Source of the DNA: Antennarius striatus
Lineage: Eukaryota > Chordata > Actinopteri > Lophiiformes > Antennariidae
Direction: 5' to 3'
Assembly: GCF_040054535.1 (NCBI RefSeq)
Contig: NC_090796.1
Span: 16,907,501-16,971,500 of the forward strand
DNA length: 64,000 nt
In this document: piece by piece, positions 27,814 through 43,860 of the stretch
Numbering within the stretch: position 1 is the first letter of the stretch
Layout: each line of letters starts with the position of its first letter
The notes under the pieces: generated by a model
Database searches by the model: none
The model's input: only the letters and a program-made list of their open reading frames with translations
What the model was told of the DNA's origin: nothing
Translations under genes and position numbers: made by a program

Positions 27814-27827
27814 CCACCAGAGGGCAG
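27814..27827 (+). promoter_or_regulatory. Strong CTCF-like motif
   Basis: CCACCAGAGGGCAG fits the vertebrate CTCF core (CCASYAGRKGGCRS) at all positions. Two further candidates in the desert, at 36295-36308 and 41589-41602, have the same orientation. Confidence 0.5.
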
Positions 27828-27986
27828 TAGAAGCCAAAGCATCGCTGCAGGATGACCGTTTGCGATGAAGACTTGGGATGTGTGTCTGCTTCATGTATGC
27901 ACTGAAGGTTGGACACACACATGTATGTTCCTCTTGTGTGTGTCTGCAGCGCTAATAGTCGCTAACAGTTGCTTTCAAACACGGCG

Positions 27987-30315
<2,329 letters not shown>

Positions 30316-30757
30316 AACATTAAGGAGTAGTTACATTTAGTTACATTACACTGAGTTACATTTAGTTACATTTATTAGTTACATTAAGGAGTAGTTACAT
30401 TTAGTTACATTACACTGAGTTACATTTAGTTACATTTATTAGTTACATTAAGGAGTAGTTACATTTAGTTACATTACACTGAGTTACATTTAGTTACATT
30501 TATTAGTTACATTAAGCAGTAGTTACATTTAGTTACATTACACTGAGTTACATTTAGTTACATTTATTAGTTACATTAAGGAGTAGTTACATTTAGTTAC
30601 ATTACACTGAGTTACATTTAGTTACATTTATTAGTTACATTAAGGAGTAGTTACATTTAGTTACATTACACTGAGTTACATTTAGTTACATTTATTAGTT
30701 ACATTAAGGAGTAGTTACATTTAGTTACATTGAGTTACATTCAGTTACATTTATTAG
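30316..30757. repeat. 64 bp minisatellite, about 7 copies, built from GTTACATT
   Basis: The unit consists of five GTTACATT submotifs with different linkers (AAGGAGTA, TA, ACACTGA, TA, TATTA). Seven near-perfect copies show a higher-order structure: a short motif amplified first, then the 64-mer. The last copy is shortened. Confidence 0.9.
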
Positions 30758-33700
30758 TTACATCTGGCCCTTTGAGGACAGCTGTGATGATGATGTGGCC
30801 CTCGGTCAAAATGAGTTTGACCCCCCCCCCTGTCTTGGAGGATAAAAAAGTTTAAAGGACTTCAGATTAAACCCGACTTGTTCTTTTAATCTGAAGTTGA
30901 TTTGGTTTTTTCCTGTTCACACTGCGACGCGTCGGGGTACCTAATCCCCTGAATTGTCTCTTTGGCGTCGGTTTGTGGCCTTGTCACCAGATTAGAATCA
31001 GTAGGGGGGGGGGGGTAAACCCGGTGAAAGTGGTGCGGAGTATCGCCCGTGATGGAGGGACTGACTTTCTCTCTCTGAAAGGTTAGGCTTTTCCTTCAGC
31101 CGTTATCTCTCTCTATATATTTTCTTTTTTTTGTGTGTAAGAGAAAACATGTCTGCCGTTTGATAACTGCTTGACATTTGACAGTCCTCTCGGACCAATC
31201 AGACGAGGGCGTTTCGTGTTTGATGTCGACCATCTGGAGGAGCAAACGCAGCTCAAGCCTTTTCCACCGCTGCCGTGGGTTTTTTTTCTCTCGTTTATTC
31301 TTGTTTATTCGCTTGTTTTTTCCCGGCGACCTGCCCGTGCCGCTCGCACCACCTCGACGGCTGAAAAGCGCCGCGCCGCCTCCCGTTGGGCTTCGTCGCT
31401 ATCGCCGTCTTTAAACTTCCTGAACGCGTTCTACTGTACATTATCAGCTGTGTGTTATCGTGGAGGACAAAAAGAGCGAAGAAGCTGGAGGGAAGCAACA
31501 AAGCCACCCGTCTCCGTGGTTACATAATTCATGTCAGCTATATTCAAATAAAATTTATCGCATTGTCAATCACGGCTAGGCGAACGCGTGTGTGTCGGCG
31601 TGTAAGGGTGTGTGTGTGTGTGTGAGCTGATAACTCTGAAGTGATAAATTAATAACGGCTACCATGGGAGCGTGTGAACGAGCGCGTTTAGTCATTCCGT
31701 TTGACAGCGCCAGGAAGTAGACCGGCCCGTGGAGGAGGGATCCGTTTCACGCCGATTGTTCCTCCAAATGTTCTAAAAAAGTCGTCGACGGAACTTTTCC
31801 GACAAGACGAGGCGACCTGGTCGGAAAGAGGTCGGCGTGACGCGCCGCGGTTTGAGGGTTGGTGGATGGCGCCGTAGCCGATTGGAGGGCAAGCGTCATG
31901 TGACGTTTAGTTTAGTTTCTTTTTGCTTTTATTTGTGTTTTAATTTCATTTATTTGTCAGACGCGTTGCTCACAAACTACACATCCAGTCTCCACAAATC
32001 CCATAGAAAAGATCGGGCGTGGTCCAGAAAGAACCAATCTGGATAAAGGGGCGGATCCAGGAAGTGTTTTTTCCTTTAATCTTTGTGATCAATCGTTCAT
32101 TTACCTCCGTCGACACGGTTTGTCTTCACCTGTGTCCATTATGTCTGTCAACAGGCTGACCCCGCTCGAGGCTGACCCCGCCCTTCCAAAGGGTTGCCCC
32201 GCCCACCCCCAGATGACGTCACCATGGGAACGGGCCTCCAGAAACCGCATCCGTCCAGAACTTTACGGATTCACCAGCTGTTCCTGTTTGTCTGGGTAAA
32301 GTTCTCCCAAATTTTCAAACAGTTTGTGACTTTTTGAACATTAAATAGACTCTTTAAGGCTAATAGCTAAGTGCTAAATGCTAATGGCTAAATGCTAATG
32401 GTTAAAGGGTGACGGTTCATCATTTCAAAGAAGTCAGTGGAAGCAACCAAACTTGCTGGATTATAAGTTTCTATTGTTATTATTAGGCTCCGCCCTGCTC
32501 AAACACTATTTATTAGCGCTAAATAAATAAGAAAACTTTGATGAAAGCCAGACTTGCGGCTCCTTCGGCCTCGGAGGACGGTTCCACCTGACGGAAGCCG
32601 ACGCTAACGGCTGTAATTAAACGCTAAAAGACATTTTTCATCTGATAAATTAAAGAAGCGTTGCGCCGCGTTTCTGCTCGGGCGCCAGCCGTCCTTCCAG
32701 CTGCTCGCCACCCAGCTCCTCTATAGAAGAAGATCTCCCAGAATGCATAGGCTTCAACATGTGAGGCTTGAATGGATGATTAAAAAAAAAAAAAAAAAAG
32801 AGACGGAGAGACTTCGCCGCTGATTTTCAGCTCTGAAGTCAGCCAGCCAGGTGTCGAGCGTTTGGGAGGCGGCGTTTGAAAGAGGCGAGTGACTGATGGG
32901 TAGCGATTAGGAGCGGGAACAATGTGCCACCGATAAACAAGCCCTCACATCTCCAACTGGAAGTCTCAAATGTTTGAAAGCGCCTTTCAGCAAGAGAAGA
33001 CGAGCCTCCGTCTCCGTTTTTTTCAGTCGGGTTCGCCATCGCCGCCGCCGCCGTCTAAACGCCAGGTCTACGCCAAACGAGCATCTCCCTCTCTCTTCTC
33101 TTTTCGGTTGCTTTGGTGCCGGGCCAATCTGACCCCTGTCTTGCACCAGGTGTGTCTTCCCTTGATCCCCGCTCTCCTTCCAACCCTCCCCTTCATATTT
33201 TCACACCCCTGCCGCCCGCCATGAATGATTCACTCGGCGCCGCTCCCCTTCCTCCATCGGAACGCTGCGCCGCCCGGGCCTCCGCGCCTCTGATCTCGCT
33301 GTGTTGTGTAACGCTTGAAACGCCCTTGCGTTCTGGCGCTCGTCTCCCTCTCTCTCCCGCTCTCTGAGTTACATTCAGTATTGACTGTTTATGCTTTTTA
33401 ATGTTGCGGTAGAAGGCCCGGGGCTGGCGGATGGGGGGAAAAGCGCTCTTCTTGACACACTTACGCCCCCGTAGTGAACTCTAGCTCCCAGCACTCCAGC
33501 AAGTACACAAGTTCTTTTTTTTTTTTTTCCTCTCTCTCTCGTCTGAACATCAGCTCCATCCAAACATCACCTGGTGGAGGATGAAGATGATGGGATGCTT
33601 AAGCTAAATATTTACACGACAAGAACCCCCCCTTCCTATTTCGCTTCAAAGCCGAGGCGGGGCGGTTGAATGGAGGGGTCTGCCCCCCCCCCCCACCCCC

Positions 33701-34591
33701 GGGGGCGGATTGTTTTGGTCAAACCTGACTCCAGGAATCCGTTCGTCGTTCCGTTAGCACGCCCGCGGCGGCTAATCCGCAGCGACAGTTAGCGTTTTGC
33801 CGAAAGGGCCGCGGATGTCTGCGCGACGCGTCGGCCATCTTTGGCTTGCGTGGGCAGCTCCCGGTGCGACAGCGTCAGGGTTTTCCTCGCGTGTCGCCGC
33901 CGCTTTGATTCGCAGTGATCGACTCGTCGTTGAGGGAGGAGATTAAAAAAAAAAAAAAAAAGAGACGTAAACTTCAAGTCGTCTTTCAAGTGGCGTTCGT
34001 CTGCCGGAGAGCATCTCGTGGTCAAAACGCGCGTCTCGTCCCGCAGGCAGCCGCTAATGGAGTCTGTTTGGAGTGTGTTTAATGAACACGGGGCGACGCC
34101 GTCGGATCCATCAGCCGTCGTCGCCACGGCGGCGTCAGTGACAACCACATCCTGTAAGGTGGATGTTTGGAGGTAATACTACAAATTAAACACGCACATC
34201 TGTCCCGTGGCGCCCCCGGGGGAATACACGTCACGCCCAACCGCATCCCGACGCCTGACCGGGGGGGGGGGGCGGCAGCGCTAAACGGGATGCTAACGTG
34301 AAAACAGCCCGGGTCTGATTGGGCGTCTTCGTCACAGATACAAAGGAAGAGAGCTCACCCCCCCCCTTCAACTAAAGGAAGACATCATTATGAGTAAATG
34401 ACATGAGGCGGTTGTTTCTGCCCCCCCCCCCCCCCTCTGGAGGGCCCTTCGGCCCCCAATCCAGGGCCGTCAGAAGCTCGGCCTCAAAGAGACGGACGCC
34501 CGCACGTTATTGATTGGACACTCGATAAAAGGTCAGGGGGGGGCCGTCCTCGGCAGCGCTGTCCCCTGCATCAGCCACCTGGGGGATGAAG

Positions 34592-34592
<1 letters not shown>
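30758..34592. other. Gene desert
   Basis: No gene supported. Contains C/G runs (about 30822, 31004, 33685), a short TG run (31600-31624), a perfect CRE TGACGTCA at 32213-32220, poly-A runs (32780-32798, 33944-33960) and GTTAGC/GCTAAT-type words. Repeat-free patches at about 32500-32700 and 32820-33000 may be regulatory. Confidence 0.3.
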
Positions 34593-34658
<66 letters not shown>

Positions 34659-34860
34659 CTAATCATTAGCGGCTAACAAATGTCAGAAAGGCTGGAACGG
34701 TATTTTTTAAGGAACTGGTTTATTAATTGAACTGGTTAATGAGGCCCCCGGGGGCCCCGCGCTAATTGAGAGCCTTCGAGCTTGGCGAGGCAAGAAAGCC
34801 CAAACAAAAGCGACAACTCAAACAAACAGGCTCACACACACACACACACACACACACACA
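34593..34860. repeat. (CA)n microsatellites
   Basis: (CA)n at 34593-34656 and again at 34833-34860. A moderately AT-rich, repeat-free patch lies between them and continues to about 35130. Confidence 0.95.
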
Positions 34861-37590
34861 TAAATTAACGGAAAAAATAAACAACTGTTTACAGTTTTTT
34901 CTTCCTGGGCTTCCCCTTTTCCCCGCATAATTTCGTGACCTGCCAAATGTTCTCCTCCTCTTGATGTTCCAGCGATGGAGAGAGACGCGGCGCCGCTGAA
35001 ATCTGCCACATTGCACAAAGCATCTGTCTGCACACACACACACAAGCGCCCCGCATTCATTAAGTTTGCACCAATTAGCAGCCGTAGCTCGTAGCGCAAA
35101 CATCCACTCGTGCCTCCCACTTTGAAAAAATCTTCCTAAAGTGAGCGTGTCCCTCCGCCTCGCCCTTGTGTCACCCAACTTTATCTTCTCAAAGTCTCTT
35201 CTTCTTCTTCTTCTTGCATAATTAGAGGCGGAATCCATTTCTTCTCCCGGGCTCCCGTCTTTTGTCCCCCCCTTTTTTTTTTTTTATCGTTTCGGCGGCT
35301 GCCGGAGTTTGCACCTTGAGAGCGGCGACGGCGGCGGCGGCGGCGGCGCTTTTGTCAAGAAATCACACCAAGGTTGTGTGAAAGACTCGACGCGATGGAG
35401 GCACAGGCGGAGGCTGGTTCGGGGGACCAGAGAGGCGCTGACACCTCGACAGTTACACCTGTTTCAACAATTACGCCGCTTTCTGATAAGAGATGAACTC
35501 CTTAAAACCCAAAGTTTTTCCTCCTGTGTTCCAACTTCCAAAGCTTTTCTTTTTTTTTTTTTTTTTTTTGGGAAACGAGTAGAAGTAGCGCACGCAGAAC
35601 ATTATAAATAGATCTATAAAGCTTTTTTTGTATTTTAATTTAAAGTACAAGACGGGAGCCGTAATGGTTTGATCCGCGGCGCCGAGTTCAAAGACCGGCG
35701 CAGCTTAATTGGTAACCTCATTGATCCTCCGTGTCAAACGATGGATGGTTTTTGTGACTTGTGATCAACACTGGTGTCGACAGCGAATGCGTGGTGTTTT
35801 ATAGGGCATGCATTCCAAATTACAACCACAAGCAGCCGATTTAATTAGCTCCATCCTATATATACGTTTGTTTTGCACCAGGACGTGCGCTAAAGGTTAG
35901 TTCCAGGGGCGTCCCTGAGGTGCAGCGCGCTCACACTGCGATGCTAATCATCCTAGCAATGGTTGCGTTCGCCGCGCTAAAGGTCAGCGTTTGATATGAG
36001 GGGTAATTCTGAAGCCGCTCCTCCTTAACATTCATAAGCACACATGACCCCAGAAGCCGGAGCGCCATCGCTTTACGATTACCCGTTTAACACCCCCCCA
36101 CCACCACCAACCACCGCTGACGCCCCTCCCCGGGTAAACTCTGCTTCTGACCTGCGACTCCGCCCTCTTTAGGGAGCGATTGCGCTCCGTCTCCGACGAG
36201 GCGGGGGGGGGGGCGCCGGGGTCAGATGCTATCGAGCGAAGCTTCAAAAACATGTATGAATAAATTGCGTGATAAACGAGCGGCTGGAGCGAGACCACCA
36301 GAGGGTAGACCAGACCTGAACTCCATCTGAGACGAGGGAAGAGCGAGCTCCTCCTCTTCCTCTTCCTCTTCCTCTTCCTCCATCTCCTTCCTGGATGCGT
36401 TCGATTTAAATTCGGCAGAAGATTTGAGTTGATTAAAGAGACGCTGTGTGAATGGTTTGAGTTTGACGGGATGGAAATCAGACGTCGTATTTTACCGTCC
36501 GTTCCTCAACCGCATCCAACCTCCAGAACGAAGCCTCCGAGAGGAGCCAGACGTCTGGAGGGAGTGGAGGGGAGTGGAGGATCTGGATGCCTCCTGGCAT
36601 CTCTCTTTGAAGGTTTTCCAGGACGGGTGAGAGACGTGGAGGTAGAAGCTGGAGAGACTAAACATCTCCCGTGGCTCAGGAACGCCTCGGGACGACCCGG
36701 GAGGAGCTGGAAAAGTTCCGACGGAGGAGAGAAGTCTGGACTTTCTGCTGCCGCCGTGACCTGCCCCCAGAAATAGACCGAGTTAACGGATGGAAGCGTC
36801 GACACGCTGGAACCGGATCCGATTGGGGCTCAGCGGATCCCAAGCCTCCACCAGGAGGTAGCTCCGCCCATTCAGCTCAACCAAACCCGGTGGTTCCGGT
36901 TCATTTCCTGTCTTCTTGTCACATTTGCGGACAGACGGAACAAAACCACGTATGTTCGGTTCCTGGAGGCCTCATGAAAGAAAGCAGGACCAGGAAGTGC
37001 ACACACAGTTCTCTCTACCCACAATTCAAAGTACCCGATAGCGATCTGGCGCTCCGGCCAACGAGGGTTCCTTCATGTCCTGCAGCTGTGATTGGATGAA
37101 ACAGACTGGGACTGGAACAGACGTCCACCTCCTGTGTAAACCTGAGTCAGAGCCGGACCAGGACTCCAGGAAGTTCTGGTTTCAACACGTGTTCCCGTGC
37201 AGCTTGTGCGAACGCTGCCAAACACGTCCGACCTGGAAGCTGCGACCTGATTGGCTGTGATGCAGGAAGCTGGTAGAGAATGAAGGAAGAGGACGAGATC
37301 CACGTGTTTGAGACAGAACTGACAGCGGTGGCCGACGGCCAACGGCGCCGAGCTTCTCCCCGCTGGTCCAACCGCGACCAGATGGACGCCAACCGGCGTA
37401 TTTACATCATTCACAGCTGTCTGCGCCGTTCGTGGCGTGTCGCGTCTGCGAGGAGAGATCGCGATCTCCTCCTCTTCCTCTGTAGGCGAGTCAGATCTGA
37501 GCGAATGGAAACCCACGTGAACGCAGTTCAACAGATTGTGTTGGAACACACCCCGTCACCACGTTACATCAGGTTACATCCAGAGTCACA
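34861..37590. other. Gene desert with conserved-looking patch at 35640-35900
   Basis: No gene seen. 35640-35900 is repeat-free with TTAATTGG, TTTAATTAG and AATTACA cores and looks like an enhancer-type element. A (GGC)n run at 35322-35350, poly-T at 35548-35570, a CTTCCT run at 36350-36382 and a CTCF-like CCACCAGAGGGTAG at 36295-36308 are also present. Open frames from 36429 to 37603 have no family resemblance that I can see. Confidence 0.3.
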
Positions 37591-37594
37591 TCTG

Positions 37595-37975
37595 GAGGAC
37601 TAGTTTAAACACCTGGAGAGACTAGTTTAAACACCTGGAGAGACTAGTTTAAACACCTGGAGAGACTAGTTTAAACACCTGGAGAGACTAGTTTAAACAC
37701 CTGGAGAGACTAGTTTAAACACCTGAAGAAGAGACTAGTTTAAACACCTGGAGGGACTAGTTTAAACACCTGAAGAGACTAGTTTAAACACCTGAAGAGA
37801 CTAGTTTAAACACCTGGAGAGACTAGTTTAAACACCTGAAGAAGAGACTAGTTTAAACACCTGGAGAGACTAGTTTAAACACCTGGAGAGACTAGTTTAA
37901 ACACCTGGAGAGACTAGTTTAAACACCTGGAGAAGAGACTAGTTTAATGAAGGGACTAGTTTAACAGACTAGTTT
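37595..37975. repeat. 22 bp minisatellite, 15 full units
   Basis: Unit ACTAGTTTAAACACCTGGAGAG, with length variants of 25 bp (extra AGA). Fifteen full units and three decayed ones follow in register. Each unit contains the palindromes ACTAGT and GTTTAAAC. Confidence 0.95.
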
Positions 37976-40548
37976 AGTATGATCACATCAATCATACGTG
38001 ACATCAAATGGCATCTCTGAACTCGTGTCCTGTTGTTGCCATGGTGACAGGCGTGGCCTCCTGCTGTGACTCTGCCTTTATCCGGTGACCCCCCCCCCTG
38101 CACCGATCGATCGCTGGTTGTTATTGACACGCCGCCTGCCGAGCCGGGCTTTAAGCTATTGACAATCGATGAGGCAGATCAGAAATGGGACGCCTCCTTT
38201 CATGTTTGTAAACAGTATCGATTTGCATAATAACCTTAAAAGGCGTTCCAGGGATTAGACAAGGACAAACCCGCGGCGGCGGCGGCGGGCTCCGGCGGGA
38301 GCCTAATTAGAGGCGGGACGAGGCCGGGGCGGCGGTCGGTTTGAGAAGCGGGCTCTGATCGGCGTGACGAGTCGCTGCGTCGCTGTCAACACCTCTGGGT
38401 TCGCCGCCGTTAATGAAAGACATTAAATAATAAAATAAAACCTCCAGACTCCAGCAGACAAAAGCGCTGAGGCGTCAACTTCTGCACAGATGCAAATTAT
38501 TGCTGCGTGTCATCATCACTTATTCATGAGGGGGCCTTCGTCTCTCGGCGGGTTCACCTGCGCCATCCTTCCTCCACGGCGGCGGCGGCGGCGGTGGCGC
38601 CTCCGGGAGGCGAGCAGAAGCAGAACAAACACTCCTCCAGACGGGTCACAGGATGACACGTCCTCGTCAAATACCCCCATTTCCTGTCGGCGAGCGCTGA
38701 TTGGCTGCGAGAACCAATTAGAGTGACATTTACGGAGGGGGCGGGGCTTCTGATGAGGAGACCACTCACCTGGGGATGAAGCTGAGCCCCAACACTTCTC
38801 CAGGCGTCACAACGACGGACGCCGCGAGGCGGAGATGAAGGCGACTTCCTGTTCAACTCCCAGCTGCGGACGTTTTTCATAGGATCCACATCAACGCCGG
38901 TTTCCCAGCGGACGATTCAAAGATCGAAAACTTTATGGAAAAATAATGCCTGACAATTAAAATGTAGGACAGACGTCCCAAAGAGGACGCCTTGAAGCGG
39001 CGAGGGCACCGGAAAACGCCGTCTTTGCTCTGGATGCGGATCCAGAAGGTCTAAGGAGAGTCCCGTCCCAGCCGAGGTTTCTAATCTGTCTTTTTTTTTT
39101 TTCCAACGCTACAAATAAAAGGTCGTCTCCTCGCCCAGGAGGGAACGGCGCGACGGAACCTGGGCGATGTTTCTCCCAGACCCACCTGAGGAAACAAAAC
39201 CATATGTGGAGCTTATTTACGGAGTGCTGACACCGGGGCCTGAAAGAATTAGTATTCTGTTAGGTAAATGTTTTCCTCGGGGCCGCTCTGGGCTACAGCT
39301 TACAGATGTTCCAGCCGTGCGGCGAAGCCAAAGCGTTTCCCACCGCAGCGTGAATGAAAAAGCACGTTGACGGTTTGGCCCCGGCCGAGAACCGCAGACT
39401 GATCTACAACTTCTACCCGGCTGCACTCGGCCGGGGATTCATCTGAAGCTGCTTCCACCGCCGCCGCTGCAGATTGTTAGACGCGGACTTGTCGGGGCTG
39501 GCAGCGCTCCAGCGACAGATGTTCTGGCAGAAACACAACGCCGGCGTTCACGAAGCCCAACCTCCTCGCCGAGGCTTCAAGTCTTTCTGATTCCAGATCT
39601 GTGGCGCGAGAAACACCTCAGGAGGCGAAGCAAAGCCAGTCGTGTTGACTCCCGTTTACTGGTGTAGCAACCATCAGGGAGGGGGTGGTGGGGGTTCAAG
39701 TCATTATCAGCAGGCCAGATTAACCCCCCCCCCCACATCCAGAGGCTGATGGAGCGGCGGCAGCAAATGGGAAGATGCTATCTGGTCTAATCACCCCAGC
39801 AGTGGCGAGGCGTTCTGATAAGGGGGGACAGGACTCCGGTTTGGGGTCAGGGGTCGCGCCATGAAAGGCTCTGATCAATAATAACTGGATTGGTAAGGTT
39901 CCATACCGATGGGCGGGTCTGGTCACATGGTGACCTCCTTCCTGAGCGGGACCTCTGGTGGAACACTTCTCCAGGCTCCTCTGATATTTACTACCCCTTA
40001 AATTTACGATGTTTCCTCGCCGCTCGCAGGAAGTGGCTCCTGATGTCTTTCTCGGATGTCCTGGCGTCTTCCGAATCGACCTCTCGTCGGGGAGCCGCGT
40101 GCGACTCCAACCGCCAATCAAACAAACCGATAATTTCCTTCGGATTGATGAAATAGCGAGGCGCCGCGTCTCCTCGGCGGTCCATTCATCGGCGGGGAGC
40201 TTACCTCACTTCCTTTTCATTTCGTGATTTGATTTCCCCCCTCATTGGGGCTGGAGAGGATATTTTCAGGGTAACACAACCTCCTTTCCTTCCCATGATC
40301 CCCCTCTGAGAAGCGTCGCTCGCCTTAAAGCGCGTCTTCTCGAGGCGGCGGCCACTTCGCCCTGAGTTACGCTGATTGTACTTGAGTAAAATATTTCTCG
40401 CGGTCCCATTCAGCGTTTTTTTTTTTTTTTGATGCTCGCTGGAGGAGAGAGGCCGGGCGTCACGGTGACGAGCAGGAGGCACATTTCTGGAGGCAGCGAG
40501 GACGGCTGCAGGGTGAAGAGGCTACAGCTGTCACTGCTCATCCTAATG

Positions 40549-40550
<2 letters not shown>
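37976..40550. other. Gene desert with octamer-bearing patches
   Basis: No gene seen. Repeat-free patch 38095-38260 contains ATTTGCAT (38221-38228) and GTAAACA (forkhead). A second octamer ATGCAAAT lies at 38490-38497. Another patch at about 39165-39320 is also repeat-free. C11 or so lies at 39725-39735, and poly-T at 40417-40430. Confidence 0.35.

Positions 40551-40616
<66 letters not shown>
40551..40616. repeat. (CA)n microsatellite
   Basis: About 33 CA units with one CATA interruption. Confidence 0.95.
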
Positions 40617-40618
<2 letters not shown>

Positions 40619-43005
40619 AAAATGTGCAGGAAATGAGGAGGCTGCACACATAACAACATAAATAGCGTGTGAATGCTCCCTGCGTCCCGACACAGATGTA
40701 CATGCTCTCACACAGCATGAATATGTATTCCTGAACGCTCCGCCGCCACAGAGCTGCACCTCCAACGCCGAGCGCCGCCTCTGACAGATGTTGGCAGGAT
40801 TATTGCCAGGAAGAAAGCTGCTCCATTCCTTTATTTCGGCGTGCCCCCCCCCCCCCCTCCGCCATCCCTCCATCCCAACACGGCGTTGTGGCCGAGTCAC
40901 CGATTCCTTCCTCCTCCGAGCTCGCCTCTGTTTCCCCTTCTTTTCTCTCCTGTTATCATCATGAAATTGAAGTCATTTGTGCCAAAACAGATTAGAAGAG
41001 GATCGAGCAAAGTGAATGGGGGTGGTGGGGGGGGGCAGCAGTAAAGATATTTTTGTCAGTAATGAGCTAAGTCTTTGTTATGCGGCGGGCTAAGCAGGTC
41101 TAATGATGACGTTTGTACCAGGAGGAAGCAGCCGAGTCTCCAGAGTCCACCGGGGAGGAACCGCAGGCTTTGGTGGGACTCTTAACTCTATTCAATTATG
41201 CAGATGAGCCCGTGGGCTAGTGTTGGCCGTCACTTTAATGATGACGTGGGTAAACACACTTCCTCTTCTGTCTTTTAGAGCCCCCACCCCCCCCCCCACC
41301 CCATGCAAAACCCCTTATTCCTTCTTTTGCACCCAGGAGAAAGTTAATTGTCTTCGTCATTAAAGCGCGATCAGCTGTCACACCTCTGACACGGGGAGAC
41401 ATGAAGAGACGGGATGTGAAGACGAGAGTTGAGACGATTCTCTCTCTTTATTTCTTATTTTCTATTTTGCCTTCCAGGCTGATGGGAGAGCATCTCCTCA
41501 GATGCAATCAGGATATTTTGATGCAGGATGAGGACTGATGAACATCTCCCCTCTGGAGGTGTTTCTGTCTATGTGATCCCCCAGGTGGCCACCAGGTGGC
41601 AGAAGAGCACAAGGAACGGCTCCGGTAGAGGGAGGCTCCTGCACCGACGAGCCCCGGTAAATGTGTGAAGTTACCGGCAGATAGAGCGGATCGGGTTCAC
41701 GGTCACACGAACACTTCATCCTGACATCATGTCAGGCGTTAGAATCATAGATATAAAACAAAACCTTCAAGCAGAATCCTGTGAAACATCACAGTTGGGA
41801 TGCATGTCTCAGATTTTCATTTCCAGTCTGCAGAATGTGGAGAATTAAATGCAATAATTCACAATTAAAATTCATTAAATTGCTCAGGTGCAGCCGGCAT
41901 TGTGACATTAACAAGTTCATTCAGCGCTGCATGCAAATATATTCATTTGTAGATTTTTATTTTATATCGTTCTGCTTTGATTTGTGATGGCAGGACTCAG
42001 GAGTCGCTTCAGAGTTCAATTCGGTTTAAAAGTTTAAGAAAACGCATGAAGAAATAAAGAAAGGAATATTATGAACTTTATCATCAATAACTCGGGATTG
42101 AGTATTTATTTATTTATTTATTACTATTGATTTTTGAGACACTCTGAAAAGAGAAAATATTACAATATGCTGTTTTTATTCATAAAGGGGAAGATGATCC
42201 ATATTTTTTACAGTTTTAATTGTTTTGATGGTAAAATAAACCAAATAAGTGGCTTTAATATGTGAATACTTTATAATAATGATAATAAACTCTGTTTCCT
42301 CTCAGGCTGATGGAACATGTTGGAATCCTGGACTCGGGTCTGAACCCGCGTGTCGCCTCCAGGTGTGGAAAATCGAACCAATCAGGAATCGAATCAAAGC
42401 AGGAACACGAGAAAACATTTGGTCGTCGTTGTCTTGCTGCTGATTGGACGCCCAGCGACCGAAGACAAACCAACTCGGCGACGATCGACCCTTCAAAGCG
42501 TCGCCGTTCGATTCGTTTACGACCCGAGTCAAAGTCCAGGAAGTGATTTTATTTTGGAGGCAGCAACAGTTCCTGATTAGGGTCAAGGGTCAAGTTTCTG
42601 CTCCTGAACAACGACAGAAACGCATCGCCGTTTGGACGAAAACGCCCGGAGGTCCGATCCTCACGAAGAAGAACGCCAACGCCGCTTTTTTGATCCACAC
42701 ATCCTCCGTTCGGAGATGTAACGCCTGAATTTGCATCGCGCCGGTAACCGGGCGACAAAACAAAACCTGCATGGAGGTGACATCCTCCCCATCAGAACAA
42801 ACCCCACCCCCCCACCCCCATCATGAAACAAGCCTCCAGGGAACAAATACTAAGCGAAAGCTTGTAGGAACGACGTGGCCGTCGCCGCTGTTTATTGGAC
42901 GCCGTCTCCTTGTGATGTGACAGAGGGTCCGAGCCTCGTCTCCACGCCGAGCATCTCGGCGCTCTCAGCGGGGGGCTCCCCCTTCTCCCCGGCGCCACTG
43001 CCAGC
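40617..43005. other. Gene desert with CTCF-like site
   Basis: No gene seen. C-run at about 40845-40857. A CTCF-like CCACCAGGTGGCAG lies at 41589-41602. AT-rich, repeat-free DNA at 41780-42290 holds an (ATTT)n run at 42100-42120. Confidence 0.3.
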
Positions 43006-43860
43006 CGTCTCCACCGAGGTGGTGTGCTAATAATTTAAACAGCCCAATCAAAGGCAATGCGATGTTTCACACAAGGGAGAAGAAAGGAAGGGAGGAAAGT
43101 GATTATTAGTGTTTGAGAGCGGAGCCAGAGTGATTGAGCTGAAGGGAGACTTTGATTCGGGGGCCTCTCCTTGTTTTTCACAATGGCGGCGGGTTTAGCC
43201 GCCAGGCTTGGGGAAATCTGGTGAGCTGTCAGCGCGTGACGGTTAACTTTTTATTTTTAACACACATAAAGAGAATCGCTCGCAACAGTTTACTGTCCGT
43301 CCATCTGAAGGGAAGAAATTAGGTTTTGTCTTTTAGGATTTTTTTTGTGTTTGTTTCCTTTCTTTTATTCCTTTTTTTTAAAAATTATTATTATTATTCT
43401 TGAGACGGGAAGTAGAATTTTTTGGGAACAGTTTGAAAGAAGGAGTCACTTTGAAAAATCACTTCTAAGTGAAGTGTTGCGATTGGTTTGTTGGTGGGAT
43501 TACATCTATCTGGAGCGGGAACATCCTGCGTCTCATCCGGAGACGAGATGAATCACCTTGGCTTGTCAAGAGGTGGCTTAATGGACACATTTGATGTCAC
43601 GCGGCGCCCGGCGCCGCTCAACGGGTTTGTGTTGTGTTCATATCACCTCCTGTGCATAAAGCGCCACTTAAAACAATAAACAGAAATGAGCCCCTGCAGT
43701 TTAAACTATATGCTTTGATATGGGATACCTATTACTGTGGCTTTATCTAATGGATTGGATTCCCACACCTCGTCCCTCTGGAGTTTCAAAGCACTGAAAC
43801 CTTCAAATGTAATGCATTATCAGCACATTAGCTGCTCCTGAGCTGCTATCAATGGCTAGC
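43006..43860. promoter_or_regulatory. Candidate conserved non-coding patches
   Basis: 43010-43110 (TAATAATTTAAACAGCC, CAATCAAAGG) and 43560-43860 (TAATGGACAC, GCATAAAGCG, AACAATAAAC) are repeat-free and AT-balanced, with TCF/LEF, HOX/CDX and SOX-like motifs. No reading frame is maintained. Confidence 0.35.

Noticed and set aside
36429-37603. Overlapping open frames of 60-158 codons
   Set aside because: Several frames open at once in GC-rich DNA, no splice pattern and no family resemblance.
37595-37975. CRISPR-like regular repeat
   Set aside because: No unique spacers; a tandem minisatellite in a vertebrate genome.
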